Shown piece after piece: positions 26,068 to 34,823 of a stretch of 64,000 nucleotides of DNA. This DNA is from Mesorhizobium ciceri biovar biserrulae WSM1271 (lineage in GTDB: Bacteria > Pseudomonadota > Alphaproteobacteria > Rhizobiales > Rhizobiaceae): NCBI RefSeq assembly GCF_000185905.1, contig NC_014923.1, positions 5,851,501-5,915,500 of the forward strand, written 5' to 3'. The notes below the pieces were generated by a model. The model saw only the letters and a program-made list of their open reading frames with translations. It searched no databases and was not told the DNA's origin. Numbering within the stretch: position 1 is the first letter of the stretch; each line of letters begins with the position of its first letter. The position numbers were made by a program, and so were the translations under genes.

Positions 26068-27522
26068 TCAACACAGCTTGCCGAGTGACGGCATTCCGAG
26101 CCGGTAGCCATTCTCGCGTGCGAGCAATAAACCGTCTGGACCGCAGCAAAAACAACCAGCGTTGTCTTTTGGCATATTGCTGTAAATTACCATGTGCACG
26201 AAATCGTACCATATATTGTCGCGGCGAATGTCGCTCGCAAGCCGCCTATAGGGGCGCACCAGATCAAACAAGGTCGCTACGGCCATGTCGGCGGTCGCAC
26301 TGGTGAAGGGACCTACTCCGGGCGCCCGCTCCCCGCCCCCGATCAGATAATACTCTTCCCGGAGCGTCTCTGGATCCAGCTCCGCCAGCTCCGGACGCGC
26401 CTTCAGTGCACTCTCGTAATCGAGCTTTTCCTCGGTGACGACGCCTTGGCATCTTAAGCACCCACCAGATTCGGGAAGAACTGTGCTAACCCGCCCTCTA
26501 TGATCACGTAGGTACGGCTGACGGTCCTGGTCAAGACCAATATTGCCCGTGAGCCCGCAGTCGATAAGTCCTTGGCAGTAATAGTAAACCGCCTGATTGA
26601 GAATTTCTCTCCCAGCGACATCATCAGTACAACCGAACACCAAGTCGGCGCTGGAAATGGCATCGACCGCTTCTGGAGACTCGTTCACATACCCCTCAAT
26701 GGCAACGACAGTCACTCTCAGGCCCAGATCCCGGACATATCGGGCTAACGTAGCAGCTTTGCTCTCGCCTACATCGCAACGGCGATATCCGCGAACGCGG
26801 TTGAGATTGCTAGCTTCGAGCGAATCGCCGTCTACAACGATGAGTTCGCCTACACCCGCGCGAGCGATAAGTGTGGCGACTGAAGACCCTGTTCCCCCTC
26901 CTCCGACGATTGCTACGCGCAACGATCTGATCTTCTCGTTGAATGGTTCGCCAAATGCAGCTTCTTGTCGCCTTAGCACTTCCGATGGTGCAGCATCGAC
27001 CCTGTTGCCCATGTGAACTGACAGCTGCGTCCCGAGCACACAGACATGCCGGACGTCAGCCACTCCGTGAGGGGCCGCACCCGTCCGAACTCTGGCACGC
27101 CAATGTCCGTCGGCCAAAATCATCGCGACAAGTGATACCTCAGGTCCATTGCAGCCAGCGTATCCCCTCAGAATGCTTTGTTCGTTCTCATCATCCTTCG
27201 TCGAGAAATCCAGAACGCCCCTTGGGTGACTGTGGGCAAACCCCAGCTCGAGCCGCTCCTGCTCGCAACGAAAGTAGATATCCTGGAACTTGCGGAGATT
27301 GATGCGCAAGTGCACCGGGGAGCTGTCCAGCACCCAGTCGCCATCCATCTCAATCGCGTCAACGGCCACAAAACGCGTTGACGGCGGCAGACCCAGTACG
27401 GTTCTCTCAATTTTGCGGAAGAGGACGAGCGCGCCCCGCTCGTCACCGTCGGGGTGCCCGGTCAACCAGCTCTTGAGCTTATCGTCGAGGGAACCGATAA
27501 TCGAAATCCGATGTCCGTTCAT
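26068..27522 (-). CDS. JAB isopeptidase-E1 (ThiF) fusion of a bacterial ubiquitin-like system
   Basis: 484 residues. Residues 1-160 are a JAB/JAMM metalloprotease: Glu28, His97-Ser-His99-Pro, then Ser107-x-x-Asp110, exactly the HxH-x7-S-x2-D zinc site. Residues about 195-450 are a ThiF/E1 adenylyltransferase: the nucleotide loop VGGGGTGSS (206-214), VVDGDSLEASNLNR with Asp231, GCTDD near 298-301, and two CxxC-like zinc pairs at 355/358 and 457-460. E1 would adenylate the C-terminus of the small ubiquitin-like protein encoded two genes upstream, and JAB would trim it or remove it from targets. It overlaps the E2-like gene by ATGA (27519-27522). Fusion of both activities in one chain is known in some bacterial operons of this kind. 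Confidence 0.85.
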   Translation of the reverse strand: MNGHRISIIGSLDDKLKSWLTGHPDGDERGALVLFRKIERTVLGLPPSTRFVAVDAIEMDGDWVLDSSPVHLRINLRKFQDIYFRCEQERLELGFAHSHPRGVLDFSTKDDENEQSILRGYAGCNGPEVSLVAMILADGHWRARVRTGAAPHGVADVRHVCVLGTQLSVHMGNRVDAAPSEVLRRQEAAFGEPFNEKIRSLRVAIVGGGGTGSSVATLIARAGVGELIVVDGDSLEASNLNRVRGYRRCDVGESKAATLARYVRDLGLRVTVVAIEGYVNESPEAVDAISSADLVFGCTDDVAGREILNQAVYYYCQGLIDCGLTGNIGLDQDRQPYLRDHRGRVSTVLPESGGCLRCQGVVTEEKLDYESALKARPELAELDPETLREEYYLIGGGERAPGVGPFTSATADMAVATLFDLVRPYRRLASDIRRDNIWYDFVHMVIYSNMPKDNAGCFCCGPDGLLLARENGYRLGMPSLGKLC

Positions 27523-27944
27523 GAACGCCTCGCGTCCGGGTACTTAAACGCCCATGAGATTCGGTCCATAATTGTCCGGACGTCGTCGACCTTTGGCTTC
27601 CAGGCATTTTTATGCCAGTGTCTGGACCATCGGCAAAACACTGTCGCCTTGTGCGTACGCGAATCCTCATTGGAACCAGGTCCGCCAGTATTTGGTATTG
27701 GCTTGCCGTCAGCCCGGTGAAGTCGTGGGTGAACCCAGAACATGTCCCCACCCGAGCTATTGTAATTCTGCGGAATCTCATACAACACATCGACAGCGTT
27801 TGCAGGTTTTGCATCTGCCAGGTAAATCCCTTTCGGCAGCGGAAAGCTTTTGAATATTAGGAAACGGGCGCCCTCCTCTTCTTCAAAATTGACGCCGGCT
27901 TTGTGGAGTGTCTCGTAATCAGAATCGAACAACAGGGGCATCAT
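27519..27944 (-). CDS. E2-like (Prok-E2_E) protein of a bacterial ubiquitin-like system
   Basis: 141 residues. The order FPLPKGIYL, VDVLYEIPQNYNSSGGDMFWVHP, then a gap and TVFCRWSRHWHKNAW-x-x-KVDDVRTIMDRISWAF fits the prokaryotic E2-like family. Cys104 in TVFCRW is the candidate thioester residue. E2 would take the ubiquitin-like protein from E1 and pass it to a target. The gene overlaps both neighbours by ATGA (27941-27944 and 27519-27522), so all are made together. The family assignment rests on this pattern and on the E1 and Ubl genes on either side. Confidence 0.75.
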   Translation of the reverse strand: MMPLLFDSDYETLHKAGVNFEEEEGARFLIFKSFPLPKGIYLADAKPANAVDVLYEIPQNYNSSGGDMFWVHPRLHRADGKPIPNTGGPGSNEDSRTHKATVFCRWSRHWHKNAWKPKVDDVRTIMDRISWAFKYPDARRS

Positions 27945-28186
27945 TCAATTCCGGCTTCGGAACTTGCATCCTGCGCGTAGAACTTTTCGATCCCCGGTGG
28001 CAGCAAGTCGATCGGGTCCTCGCGCCCAACCAACTGGCCAGGCTGGCCTGGCCTTTTCACATAAAGGTCCATGCTATCCGGTATGCCAGGGCCCACGCCT
28101 CGCACCTCGGCGCCGGTTATGAACCGGTTGTCCCAATCGTAATTTTCGTTTTCGATTTTGAACTTGAACTTCTCTTTGGCAGCCAT
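27941..28186 (-). CDS. Single-domain ubiquitin-like (multiubiquitin family) protein
   Basis: 81 residues with AAGGA before the ATG at 28186, first gene of the operon. FKFKIENENYDWDNRFITG, AEVRGVGPGIPDSMDLYV, then DPIDLLPPGIEKFYAQ match the 'multiubiquitin' beta-grasp domain, here a single copy rather than a tandem. The C-terminus is EAGIE and lacks the Gly-Gly of eukaryotic ubiquitin, so either the JAB domain trims it or conjugation uses another residue. It is the likely modifier of the operon. Targets are unknown. Confidence 0.8.
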   Translation of the reverse strand: MAAKEKFKFKIENENYDWDNRFITGAEVRGVGPGIPDSMDLYVKRPGQPGQLVGREDPIDLLPPGIEKFYAQDASSEAGIE

Positions 28187-28383
28187 GGATCCTTCTCTCG
28201 CAGTTGCTTGGTTTCAAGATATCTCTGGCGCGCACATCCCTCTTCTCCCGTTGATTACGGGCAGGGCTTGACCAGTTGCCTCTTATACGGGAAGCGTTCC
28301 TTCGGGTTTGACGGGAATGCGCGTGTTTCGCCACGGAATTCGCGGAATGGAGGTCCAAACCCGCAGGAATAACGCCTGGGCGT
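28187..28383. other. Promoter region of the ubiquitin-like operon
   Basis: No NifA-type or nod-box-like element was found here. The region should contain the promoter of the leftward operon. Confidence 0.35.
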
Positions 28384-28881
28384 CTACCGTTGTCTTAGTG
28401 AGGACAAGGGAATCGGCGCATTTGATTTCACAGGTTTGGTCACCACAAGGCTGTAATATTGATCAATCCCCAGCCCTGCCTGCAGCAGCCCCTCCATGAA
28501 ATCTTGATAGGTAGCCATGGAAAGTGTTGCGACGCGCATCAGATAATCGATCCTTCCGCCAATTGCCCAGCAATCCAAGATTTCGGGAAAATCTTGGATC
28601 GCGACCTCGAAGTGTCTTTGGTCCTCAAGGCGATGACGGTCCAGCACGACCTCCACCATTACAAAGATCATGCCGCCAATGAGGGCTGGACTGAGCCGTG
28701 CGTAGAATCCCTCAATAATTCCTCCAGCTTCGAGCGCACGGAGCCGATCCGAGCAAGCCGAAGCCGACAAATGGACGCGCTTCGCAAGCTCGCTTTTTGA
28801 AATTCGGCCGTCTGACTGAATCTCGGAGAGAATCCGTAAGTCCCAAGCGTCCAGGCCCGCAGGATTGGGTTTCGACTTCAT
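28384..28881 (-). CDS. Lrp/AsnC-family transcriptional regulator
   Basis: 165 residues. An N-terminal helix-turn-helix (LDAWDLRILSEIQSDGRIS, KSELAKRVHLSASACSDRLRALE) is followed by a RAM ligand-binding domain (MVEVVLDRHR, FPEILDCWAIGGRIDYLMRV). Such proteins respond to an amino acid and control its transport or breakdown. It lies just left of, and in the same direction as, the fumarase-like gene (71-nt gap). A role in sensing an amino acid linked to the methylaspartate genes to its right is a fair guess only. Confidence 0.85.
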   Translation of the reverse strand: MKSKPNPAGLDAWDLRILSEIQSDGRISKSELAKRVHLSASACSDRLRALEAGGIIEGFYARLSPALIGGMIFVMVEVVLDRHRLEDQRHFEVAIQDFPEILDCWAIGGRIDYLMRVATLSMATYQDFMEGLLQAGLGIDQYYSLVVTKPVKSNAPIPLSSLRQR

Positions 28882-28952
28882 GAGTTGTGCTCTTAGTTAA
28901 GCCGTTGTCGACAATAGAATTGACGTCAACCAACCGAGCTTGGTCAGAAGGC

Positions 28953-30506
28953 TCAAACGCCGATGTTGCGTGCGATGCTGTCCGCAGCCATGCGCTTTCG
29001 CCACTCAAGAGGGCCGGAATCATGAATGGAGTTTCCCTCGACATCGACAGCTGCGATGACAGGCATGTCCTTCACCTCGAATTCATAGACAGCTTCCATG
29101 CCAAGGTCTTCGAAGGCCACAAGCCGCGCTGACTTAATTGATTTTGAGATCAGGTAGCCAGCCCCTCCCACCGCGATGAGATACGGCGTTTTGTATCTTG
29201 CAATCGACTGTATTGCCGCCCGCCCTCTCTCCGCTTTGCCCACCATCGCGAAAAGCCCGGTTTCGGCTAGTACCTTTTCCGTAAAATCGTCCATTCGGCT
29301 GGAGGTCGTTGGCCCAGCCGGTCCGACGACTTCATCTCCCACCGCGCGGACGGGTCCAACGTAGTAGATAACGCGTCCCTGCAGATCGAAGGGAAGCGGC
29401 TTGCCGGCGTCGATCAACTCGACGATCCGCTTGTGGGCTGCGTCACGGCCCGTCAGCATCGTTCCGGATAAAAGGAGGGTTTCCCCGCAGCGCCACGATG
29501 CTGTCTCTTCCTTCGCCAGCGTATCAAGATTGATCCTGCGTACGCCGGCTGGCCTCAATTCGTCCGTTCCAATTTCGGGCCATTCGCTCAGATCGGGCGG
29601 CTGGAGGCTGATGGGTCCAGAGCCGTCCAAAGTAAACTTCACGTGCCGGTTGGCGGCACATTGCGGGATGAGGGCCACGGGCTTGGACGCCGCATGAGTA
29701 GGATAGGTAGCAACCTTGACGTCAACGACTGTCGTCAGGCCACCAAGGCCTTGGGCCCCAATACCAAGCGCGTTGATCCGCTCATAAAGCTCAATCCGCA
29801 GCCCCTCCTCTGGACTGGACGCTCCCCTGGCAATCAGTTCCACCATATCGATGGGCTCGTTCATGGCCTCTTTGGCCAGCAGCATCGCCTTTTCAGCGCT
29901 ACCACCGATGCCAACGGAGATCAGGCCGGGCGGACACCATCCGCTTCCAAGGGTCGAAACGGTATCGACCACCCAGTCGGCAACCGAGGTGCTCGGGTTC
30001 AGGGTGGTAAAGCGTGCCTTGTTCTCCGACCCGCCGCCTTTTGCCGCAATGGTGATCTCAATCCTATTACCTTGCACAAGGTCAACGTGGACCACTGCCG
30101 GCGTGTTGTCACGGGTGTTCATCCGTCGGGCAAGCGGATCGGCAACAATTGATGCCCTAAGCGGGTTGTCCGGGTCGAGATATGCCTGACGGACGCCGTC
30201 ATTCACGAGGTCTGCGAAACTGGCTGCTGAGTTGATGCGGACGTCCATACCGACCTTGGCGAAGACCACCACAAGACCGGTGTCCTGGCACATTGGCCGC
30301 CGTCCGAAGGCCGCCATACGGGAATTAGCGAGGATCTGTCCGATGGCATTCTTCGCCGCTGGACTCTGTTCACGCACGTAGGCCTGCGAAAGAGACCGGA
30401 TGTAATCTGGAGGATGGTAATACGAGATGTACTGAAGGGCGTCGGCAACGCTCCTTGTGATATCCTTGCCGGCGATGGTCCGCGTTCTATTTCCCACCGA
30501 TTTCAT
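28953..30506 (-). CDS. Class I fumarase-like hydratase, probably mesaconase
   Basis: 517 residues with both domains of class I (iron-sulphur) fumarases in one chain. Cysteines for the cluster occur at MCQDTG (CQDTG motif), GWCPPG and IPQCAANRH, and the C-terminal part contains YYVGPVRAVGDEVVGPAGPTTSSRMD. Class I enzymes hydrate fumarate to malate, and several also hydrate mesaconate to citramalate; Burkholderia xenovorans uses such an enzyme to grow on mesaconate. Here methylaspartate ammonia-lyase, a CaiB CoA-transferase and an HpcH-type lyase are encoded to the right, so mesaconate is the likelier substrate. Start overlaps the aldehyde dehydrogenase stop by ATGA. An N-terminal fragment of a second copy lies at 47.2 kb. 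Confidence 0.8.
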   Translation of the reverse strand: MKSVGNRTRTIAGKDITRSVADALQYISYYHPPDYIRSLSQAYVREQSPAAKNAIGQILANSRMAAFGRRPMCQDTGLVVVFAKVGMDVRINSAASFADLVNDGVRQAYLDPDNPLRASIVADPLARRMNTRDNTPAVVHVDLVQGNRIEITIAAKGGGSENKARFTTLNPSTSVADWVVDTVSTLGSGWCPPGLISVGIGGSAEKAMLLAKEAMNEPIDMVELIARGASSPEEGLRIELYERINALGIGAQGLGGLTTVVDVKVATYPTHAASKPVALIPQCAANRHVKFTLDGSGPISLQPPDLSEWPEIGTDELRPAGVRRINLDTLAKEETASWRCGETLLLSGTMLTGRDAAHKRIVELIDAGKPLPFDLQGRVIYYVGPVRAVGDEVVGPAGPTTSSRMDDFTEKVLAETGLFAMVGKAERGRAAIQSIARYKTPYLIAVGGAGYLISKSIKSARLVAFEDLGMEAVYEFEVKDMPVIAAVDVEGNSIHDSGPLEWRKRMAADSIARNIGV

Positions 30507-31936
30507 CCAAATGAGCTGAGACCATTGACCATTTTGAGGATTTGGAAGCTTCGCACCCCCTGTTCGCCGCCCTCGTATCCATAGCCGCTTTGCTTGACGC
30601 CTCCATAAGGCGCGTCCGCGGAAACCCCTTTCAGGTAATTCACACTGACAGCTCCCGCTGAAAGACTATTAATCAGCTTTCGTTGCGCATTGGCAGCGTC
30701 CGTGAAGAAGTAAGCGGCCAAGCCATAATCGGTGGCGTTGGCCTCCTCGATCGCCTCATCTAGCTCGTCAAAAGGCGCAATCGTAAGGATCGGTCCGAAC
30801 GGCTCTTCATGCAGCACTCTGGCTTCTTTCGGTACGCCCGTCAGGATGGTTGGCGGCCAGTAGAAGCCCGGCCGGTCGAGCCGAGAGCCACCGGTCTCGA
30901 TACGGGCGCCGCGTTCGACCGCATCCTTGGTCAGGCGCTGCATGGCCTCGATTCGCCGCGTGTTCGCCATAGGACCCATGTCAGTTGAGGGGTCGTCTGG
31001 TAGCCCGATTTTGATCTTTCGAGCCGCATCCGTCATTTGGGACAGGAATTCCTCATAGCGGGACCGGGCGACGAGAACCCTGCTGGGCGCGTTGCAGCTC
31101 TGGCCAGCGCACTCGAACTTGTATTCCGAAATTGCCGGGATGGCCTTTCCCAGGTCGGCATCCTCACACACAATAACCGGCGAGTGTCCACCGAGTTCAA
31201 GGATGCAACGCTGCAAGTTATTCGCGGCGAGCGTGGCCAGCTGTTTCCCCACCTCGGTCGAGCCCGTGAAAGTCAAGACCTTCACTATTGGCGAACTGAG
31301 GAGATGCCGCGATATATGCACTGGAACACCGAAGACGAGATTGACCACGCCATCCGGAATGCCTGCTTGACGCAACGATTCCACGATATGGACAGCTACG
31401 CTCGGTGTCTCTTCAGCCCCTTTGAGGATCACCGGACAGCCTGCCGCCAGCGCTGGGGCGAGCTTGCGGGCGATGAGAACGGCCGGATAATTCCATGGCG
31501 TAAACGCAGCAACAACACCGAGCGACTCCGGGACGACCATCCGGTTCGGGCCCACCGGAATCGGGGCCGACAGCTCTTCGGCATGTCTGCCGTTCCATTC
31601 CAGCGTTTCGACGGCGCGCAGGTACTCACCTGTCGCTTCGGCAATCGTCTTTCCCTGTTCGGCCGACAGGTCCCTGGCTGCGGCTCCAGCCTTCTCTGCT
31701 AGAATCCTGGCGGCGGCTACGAGGATCTCGCCACGATCCTTGGCTGGCCGCGACGACCACGCCTTGCGGCTCCGTTCTGCCGAAGCGAGAGCCTCATCCA
31801 AATCCGACACCGTCGCCGAAGCCACCGAAGCAAATACCTTCTCCGTCGCCGGATTAACTACCGGCAATGTGGCTCTGCTACCGCCGGCTCGCCATTTGCC
31901 ATTGATAAAGAGCTGGTGGCTCCTGGCGTCGGACAT
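30503..31936 (-). CDS. NAD(P)-dependent aldehyde dehydrogenase
   Basis: 477 residues from ATG 31936, chosen over an in-frame ATG 30 nt upstream because GGAG sits 7 nt before it. Motifs: AFTPWNYPAVLIARKLAP, FTGSTEVGK, LELGGHSPV with the catalytic glutamate, and the nucleophile in ECAGQSCNAPSRV. It resembles succinate-semialdehyde dehydrogenases. First gene of a leftward operon with the fumarase-like gene, with a nod-box-like operator 100 nt upstream. In a mesaconate or citramalate pathway no aldehyde step is needed, so it may handle a semialdehyde from another source. Confidence 0.85.
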   Translation of the reverse strand: MSDARSHQLFINGKWRAGGSRATLPVVNPATEKVFASVASATVSDLDEALASAERSRKAWSSRPAKDRGEILVAAARILAEKAGAAARDLSAEQGKTIAEATGEYLRAVETLEWNGRHAEELSAPIPVGPNRMVVPESLGVVAAFTPWNYPAVLIARKLAPALAAGCPVILKGAEETPSVAVHIVESLRQAGIPDGVVNLVFGVPVHISRHLLSSPIVKVLTFTGSTEVGKQLATLAANNLQRCILELGGHSPVIVCEDADLGKAIPAISEYKFECAGQSCNAPSRVLVARSRYEEFLSQMTDAARKIKIGLPDDPSTDMGPMANTRRIEAMQRLTKDAVERGARIETGGSRLDRPGFYWPPTILTGVPKEARVLHEEPFGPILTIAPFDELDEAIEEANATDYGLAAYFFTDAANAQRKLINSLSAGAVSVNYLKGVSADAPYGGVKQSGYGYEGGEQGVRSFQILKMVNGLSSFG

Positions 31937-32035
31937 CGCGCGCTCCACTTGTGTAATTCTTGCCATACGAGTGCCGTTTCAATATCGAAACCGCTGAACT
32001 CGCTCGAGCCAGTTTCATCGCGATGGTCGCGGTGG

Positions 32036-32077
32036 GTCAAATATCGATTAGTGCCGAAATCCATCTGGAATCCAGAT
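32036..32077 (-). promoter_or_regulatory. Nod-box-like LysR operator, copy 4 (aldehyde dehydrogenase-fumarase operon)
   Basis: On the minus strand ATC-N9-GAT (a perfect palindrome ATCTGGA-T-TCCAGAT) is followed after exactly 20 nt by ATTTGAC, ending at 32036. The same spacing occurs at 54580, 57325 and 62200. It lies 100 nt before the dehydrogenase start and next to a LysR gene that could bind it. Confidence 0.65.
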
Positions 32078-32128
32078 CGATCTTTCGAATGGCAAATAGT
32101 CGTGCCGTATTTTATAGATCGACGGCTG

Positions 32129-33055
32129 TCAGGTCGCGTCAGGAATGGATGCTGCCCAGCCGCGGCTCTCTATTAACTCTCTGGCCACCTTGGGGATGAT
32201 CTTGCGGACCGCGGAGACGGCCGCAGAACGCTCGTCCTTCGGATTTACAGCAAGCACAACCGAGCGGGTAATCACCGGATCAACGATCTTCACGGTCCGC
32301 ACCAGCCCTTGAGCGGCTTCTTTCTGAACCGCAGACGGGGCGAGAATAGAATGGGCTTTGCCCTCTATGACCATGTTGATGATCGTTGAAAGCGAGTCCA
32401 CTTCAAACTTGACGTCCAGCGCGCAACCATGTTGTGCGACGACATCAGCCACGGAACGCCTTACATTGTTGTTGCGCATGGGAACAGCCAGCGGGAATGC
32501 ATGCAGGTCAGCTAGAGATATTGCATCTTCGAAGGGTGGCTCACCGGACGGGACCACCAGACAAAGGTTTTCGCGCGCTAGCACCGTCATTCGCCCTACA
32601 CTGTCCGCGGTGCGGTAGAGGACCGCCAGATTGAAGCGTCCAGCAGCCATCCACTCCTCCAGCGGGCCAGTCATTCCCTCGACCATCTTAAGGGACACTT
32701 TGGGCAGTTCGTTTCTCACCGACTCAAGCAGCAGGCCGCTCAGGACGCGGGCTGCTCCAGATGGAATGCCAATAGTTACCTCCCCTGCAGGGGAAGAAGC
32801 TGTGTTGGTCAATTCCACCTCGGTAAGTCGAATTTCGTTGAGGATCGCCCGTGCCCGCTCGAGCAATTTGGCTCCTGACGCGGTGACGCTGACGCCGGTT
32901 CTGTCGCGTATCAGCAGCTGAGTGCCGAAGCCCTCCTCTAGTTGACGCACATGCAGGCTCAGCGCACTCTGGGCGACATTAAGGAAACCAGCGGCCTTCG
33001 TAAAACTGCCTGCTTCGACCACGCCGACGAAATATCTTAACTGCCTGATTTCCAC
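32129..33055 (-). CDS. LysR-family transcriptional regulator
   Basis: 308 residues. The N-terminal winged helix-turn-helix (MEIRQLRYFVGVVEAGSFT, KAAGFLNVAQSALSLHVRQLE) is followed by a periplasmic-binding-protein-like sensor domain with VTIGIPSG-A-A-R and the AVPMRNN segment. It resembles Nac/Cbl-type members. It is the most likely local candidate to bind the nod-box-like elements seen four times in the window. A sigma-54-type promoter lies upstream (33116-33131). Confidence 0.85.
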   Translation of the reverse strand: MEIRQLRYFVGVVEAGSFTKAAGFLNVAQSALSLHVRQLEEGFGTQLLIRDRTGVSVTASGAKLLERARAILNEIRLTEVELTNTASSPAGEVTIGIPSGAARVLSGLLLESVRNELPKVSLKMVEGMTGPLEEWMAAGRFNLAVLYRTADSVGRMTVLARENLCLVVPSGEPPFEDAISLADLHAFPLAVPMRNNNVRRSVADVVAQHGCALDVKFEVDSLSTIINMVIEGKAHSILAPSAVQKEAAQGLVRTVKIVDPVITRSVVLAVNPKDERSAAVSAVRKIIPKVARELIESRGWAASIPDAT

Positions 33056-33115
33056 GGGTACATCCGAGGGTGGACTCCAATGGATGTAATCTATCTCGAA
33101 ATGCGATGGCGCGAT

Positions 33116-33131
33116 AGCAATAATTGTGCCA
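33116..33131 (-). promoter_or_regulatory. Sigma-54-type promoter upstream of the LysR gene
   Basis: The minus strand reads TGGCACAATTATTGCT, matching the -24/-12 consensus except for one base and with GG-N10-GC. No NifA site (TGT-N10-ACA) was found within 150 nt, so another activator such as NtrC would be needed. Confidence 0.45.
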
Positions 33132-33479
33132 CGCTGCAGCGATCCAGTGGCGACGCAATTGGATCGCCGTGGTCTCTTGTCGTCCCGTCCGGTCTCTTCA
33201 GTTGTTAAGACGCCGTTTGGATATCGGAATTTTTGTTTGAGGTGAGGCGAATTGTGTTTCGAGTTCCGGACGTGGACAAAACCGGGTCGTGGGCGGATGA
33301 CCCAGTTCGTCAGGAAGACAAAGCGCTACCTGGATTGGCGAAATCGCGCGGCGTTTCTGTTCCAGACCCCCAAAACCTGGCTCTGGTGCTGAAAAAAACG
33401 TTGCACGCAAGCGCGATATCGCGGTCGATACGGGATGAGCCGGCCAGACAGCGCCGGCGCTCAGGCGACCTGGATGACA
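33132..33479. other. Intergenic sequence
   Basis: No gene is recognised before the IS5 remnant. Confidence 0.3.
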
Positions 33480-33750
33480 TCCGCCAGCGCTGGCCCTGGC
33501 CAAGCATCTGTTCGTAACGGCGCCTACCATCGCTAAAGCTCACGGACAAGCCGCCTATCTCGACTTCGTCGTGCAGGCAATCCGCCGATCCAACGACAGA
33601 AGGGCTTCGAAAGCCTCCCCCGCCGCTGGGCCGTCCAGCGAACTTTCGGCTGGATGACCCGATGGCGGCGCCTCGTGCGCGACTACGTGCAGCGCGTCGA
33701 CGTCTCTCACGACATGATCCTCGTCGCCATGGGCAATCTGCTTCGCTGAA
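33480..33750 (+). mobile_element. IS5-family transposase C-terminal remnant
   Basis: Frames on the plus strand read LAKHLFVTAPTIAKAHGQAA, then RRWAVQRTFGWMTRWRRLVR and YVQRVDVSHDMILVAMGNLL, the C-terminal helix and E-containing strand of IS5-type transposases. The 5' part of the gene is gone and there is a frameshift. Confidence 0.7.
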
Positions 33751-33789
33751 ATGCCCATCCGTGAATTTCAAAAACGGACAGACGCCCAG

Positions 33790-34689
33790 CTAGGCTTTCG
33801 GGCCCATGGCGATTATCTCACGGGCCCTTCGAATCACCGGTGCATCAACCATCTTTCCGTCTAAGGCGAAAGCACCTCTGCCCTGCGCCGAGGTATCGTT
33901 TTGCGCCGCGACGACACGACGGGCCCACTCGAGTTCCTGCTCGCTTGGCGAGAAAGCCTCATTGAATATGGCCACCTGGGTCGGGTGGATCGCCAAAGCT
34001 CCGACAAAGCCAAGCCGCCGCGCGTGAGCCGCGGCCTCACGAATCTTATGCGTGTCTGAGAACTCGCCGATGCTTCCTACGAAGCCAAGCGGTAGCAAGC
34101 CTGCGGCACGAGCAGCAAACAAAACGGAAAGGTTCGGCGTCAAGAGAAGGTCGAGTTCCGGGGCACCACCAACTGAGGCACTGAAGTCTTCAGGGCCCAG
34201 CGCCATTGCAATCATCCTGGGATCGGCCGACGCAATGGCCGCGAGATTTTGCAATGCAGCTGGGGTCTCGATCTGTGCAAGGAACCGGATTTGACCCGGC
34301 ACAAGATTTCTTTCTCGTTCAAGTTCCAGTACCGCATTCGCGATCTCCGATACCCATTCTGACGAATCCGTTTTCGGAAGAACAAGTGCATCAACACCCG
34401 CCATCACTGCTGCATCAAGATCTGCCGCCAAGGGGCGCAAACCACGATTCACACGGATCAAGACAGATGCGCCCTTTCGGCCCACCTTTGCCACGGATGC
34501 AGAAAGCCGCTTTCGCGACTCCTCTTTCTGATCCTGGGGAACCGAGTCCTCAAGGTCCAGTATGACGCCATCTGCCCCGCGCTCATGAGCAGTCTCCACA
34601 AAGCGCGGAACATGAGAGGGAACGAAAAGCAGCGATCTCCAGCGGGGAATGGACATCGGTCTTTCAATGGCCGGAACGGTGCGCTTCAT
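33790..34689 (-). CDS. HpcH/HpaI aldolase family, citramalyl-CoA lyase-like
   Basis: 299 residues of the CitE/malyl-CoA lyase fold: RSLLFVPSHVPRF, GADGVILDLEDSVP, a metal-ligand region ETPAALQNLAAIA, MALGPEDFSASVG and FVGALAIHPTQV at the end. Such enzymes split (S)-citramalyl-CoA to acetyl-CoA and pyruvate, or related acyl-CoAs. With a CoA-transferase 134 nt upstream and a mesaconase-type enzyme nearby, citramalyl-CoA is the best-supported substrate. Malyl-CoA or beta-methylmalyl-CoA are alternatives. The ATG at 34689 is used; a second ATG at 34656 is also possible. Confidence 0.8.
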   Translation of the reverse strand: MKRTVPAIERPMSIPRWRSLLFVPSHVPRFVETAHERGADGVILDLEDSVPQDQKEESRKRLSASVAKVGRKGASVLIRVNRGLRPLAADLDAAVMAGVDALVLPKTDSSEWVSEIANAVLELERERNLVPGQIRFLAQIETPAALQNLAAIASADPRMIAMALGPEDFSASVGGAPELDLLLTPNLSVLFAARAAGLLPLGFVGSIGEFSDTHKIREAAAHARRLGFVGALAIHPTQVAIFNEAFSPSEQELEWARRVVAAQNDTSAQGRGAFALDGKMVDAPVIRRAREIIAMGPKA

Positions 34690-34823
34690 GAAGATCTGCT
34701 GCCGGTTTTAGTGCGGGCTGTGTCAGTGAGCTGGCTGGGCGGCCGTGGGACTGGAAGGGGTCAGAGAGGTTGGTATGCACTCTGTGGGTCGCGACCGCGC
34801 CCCCTTGCCCACAAGAGGCGTGC

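Noticed and set aside
33092-33106. ATC-N9-GAT upstream of the LysR gene, first taken as a fifth nod-box-like site
   Set aside because: Neither strand has ATTTGAC at 20 nt, which the other four copies all have.
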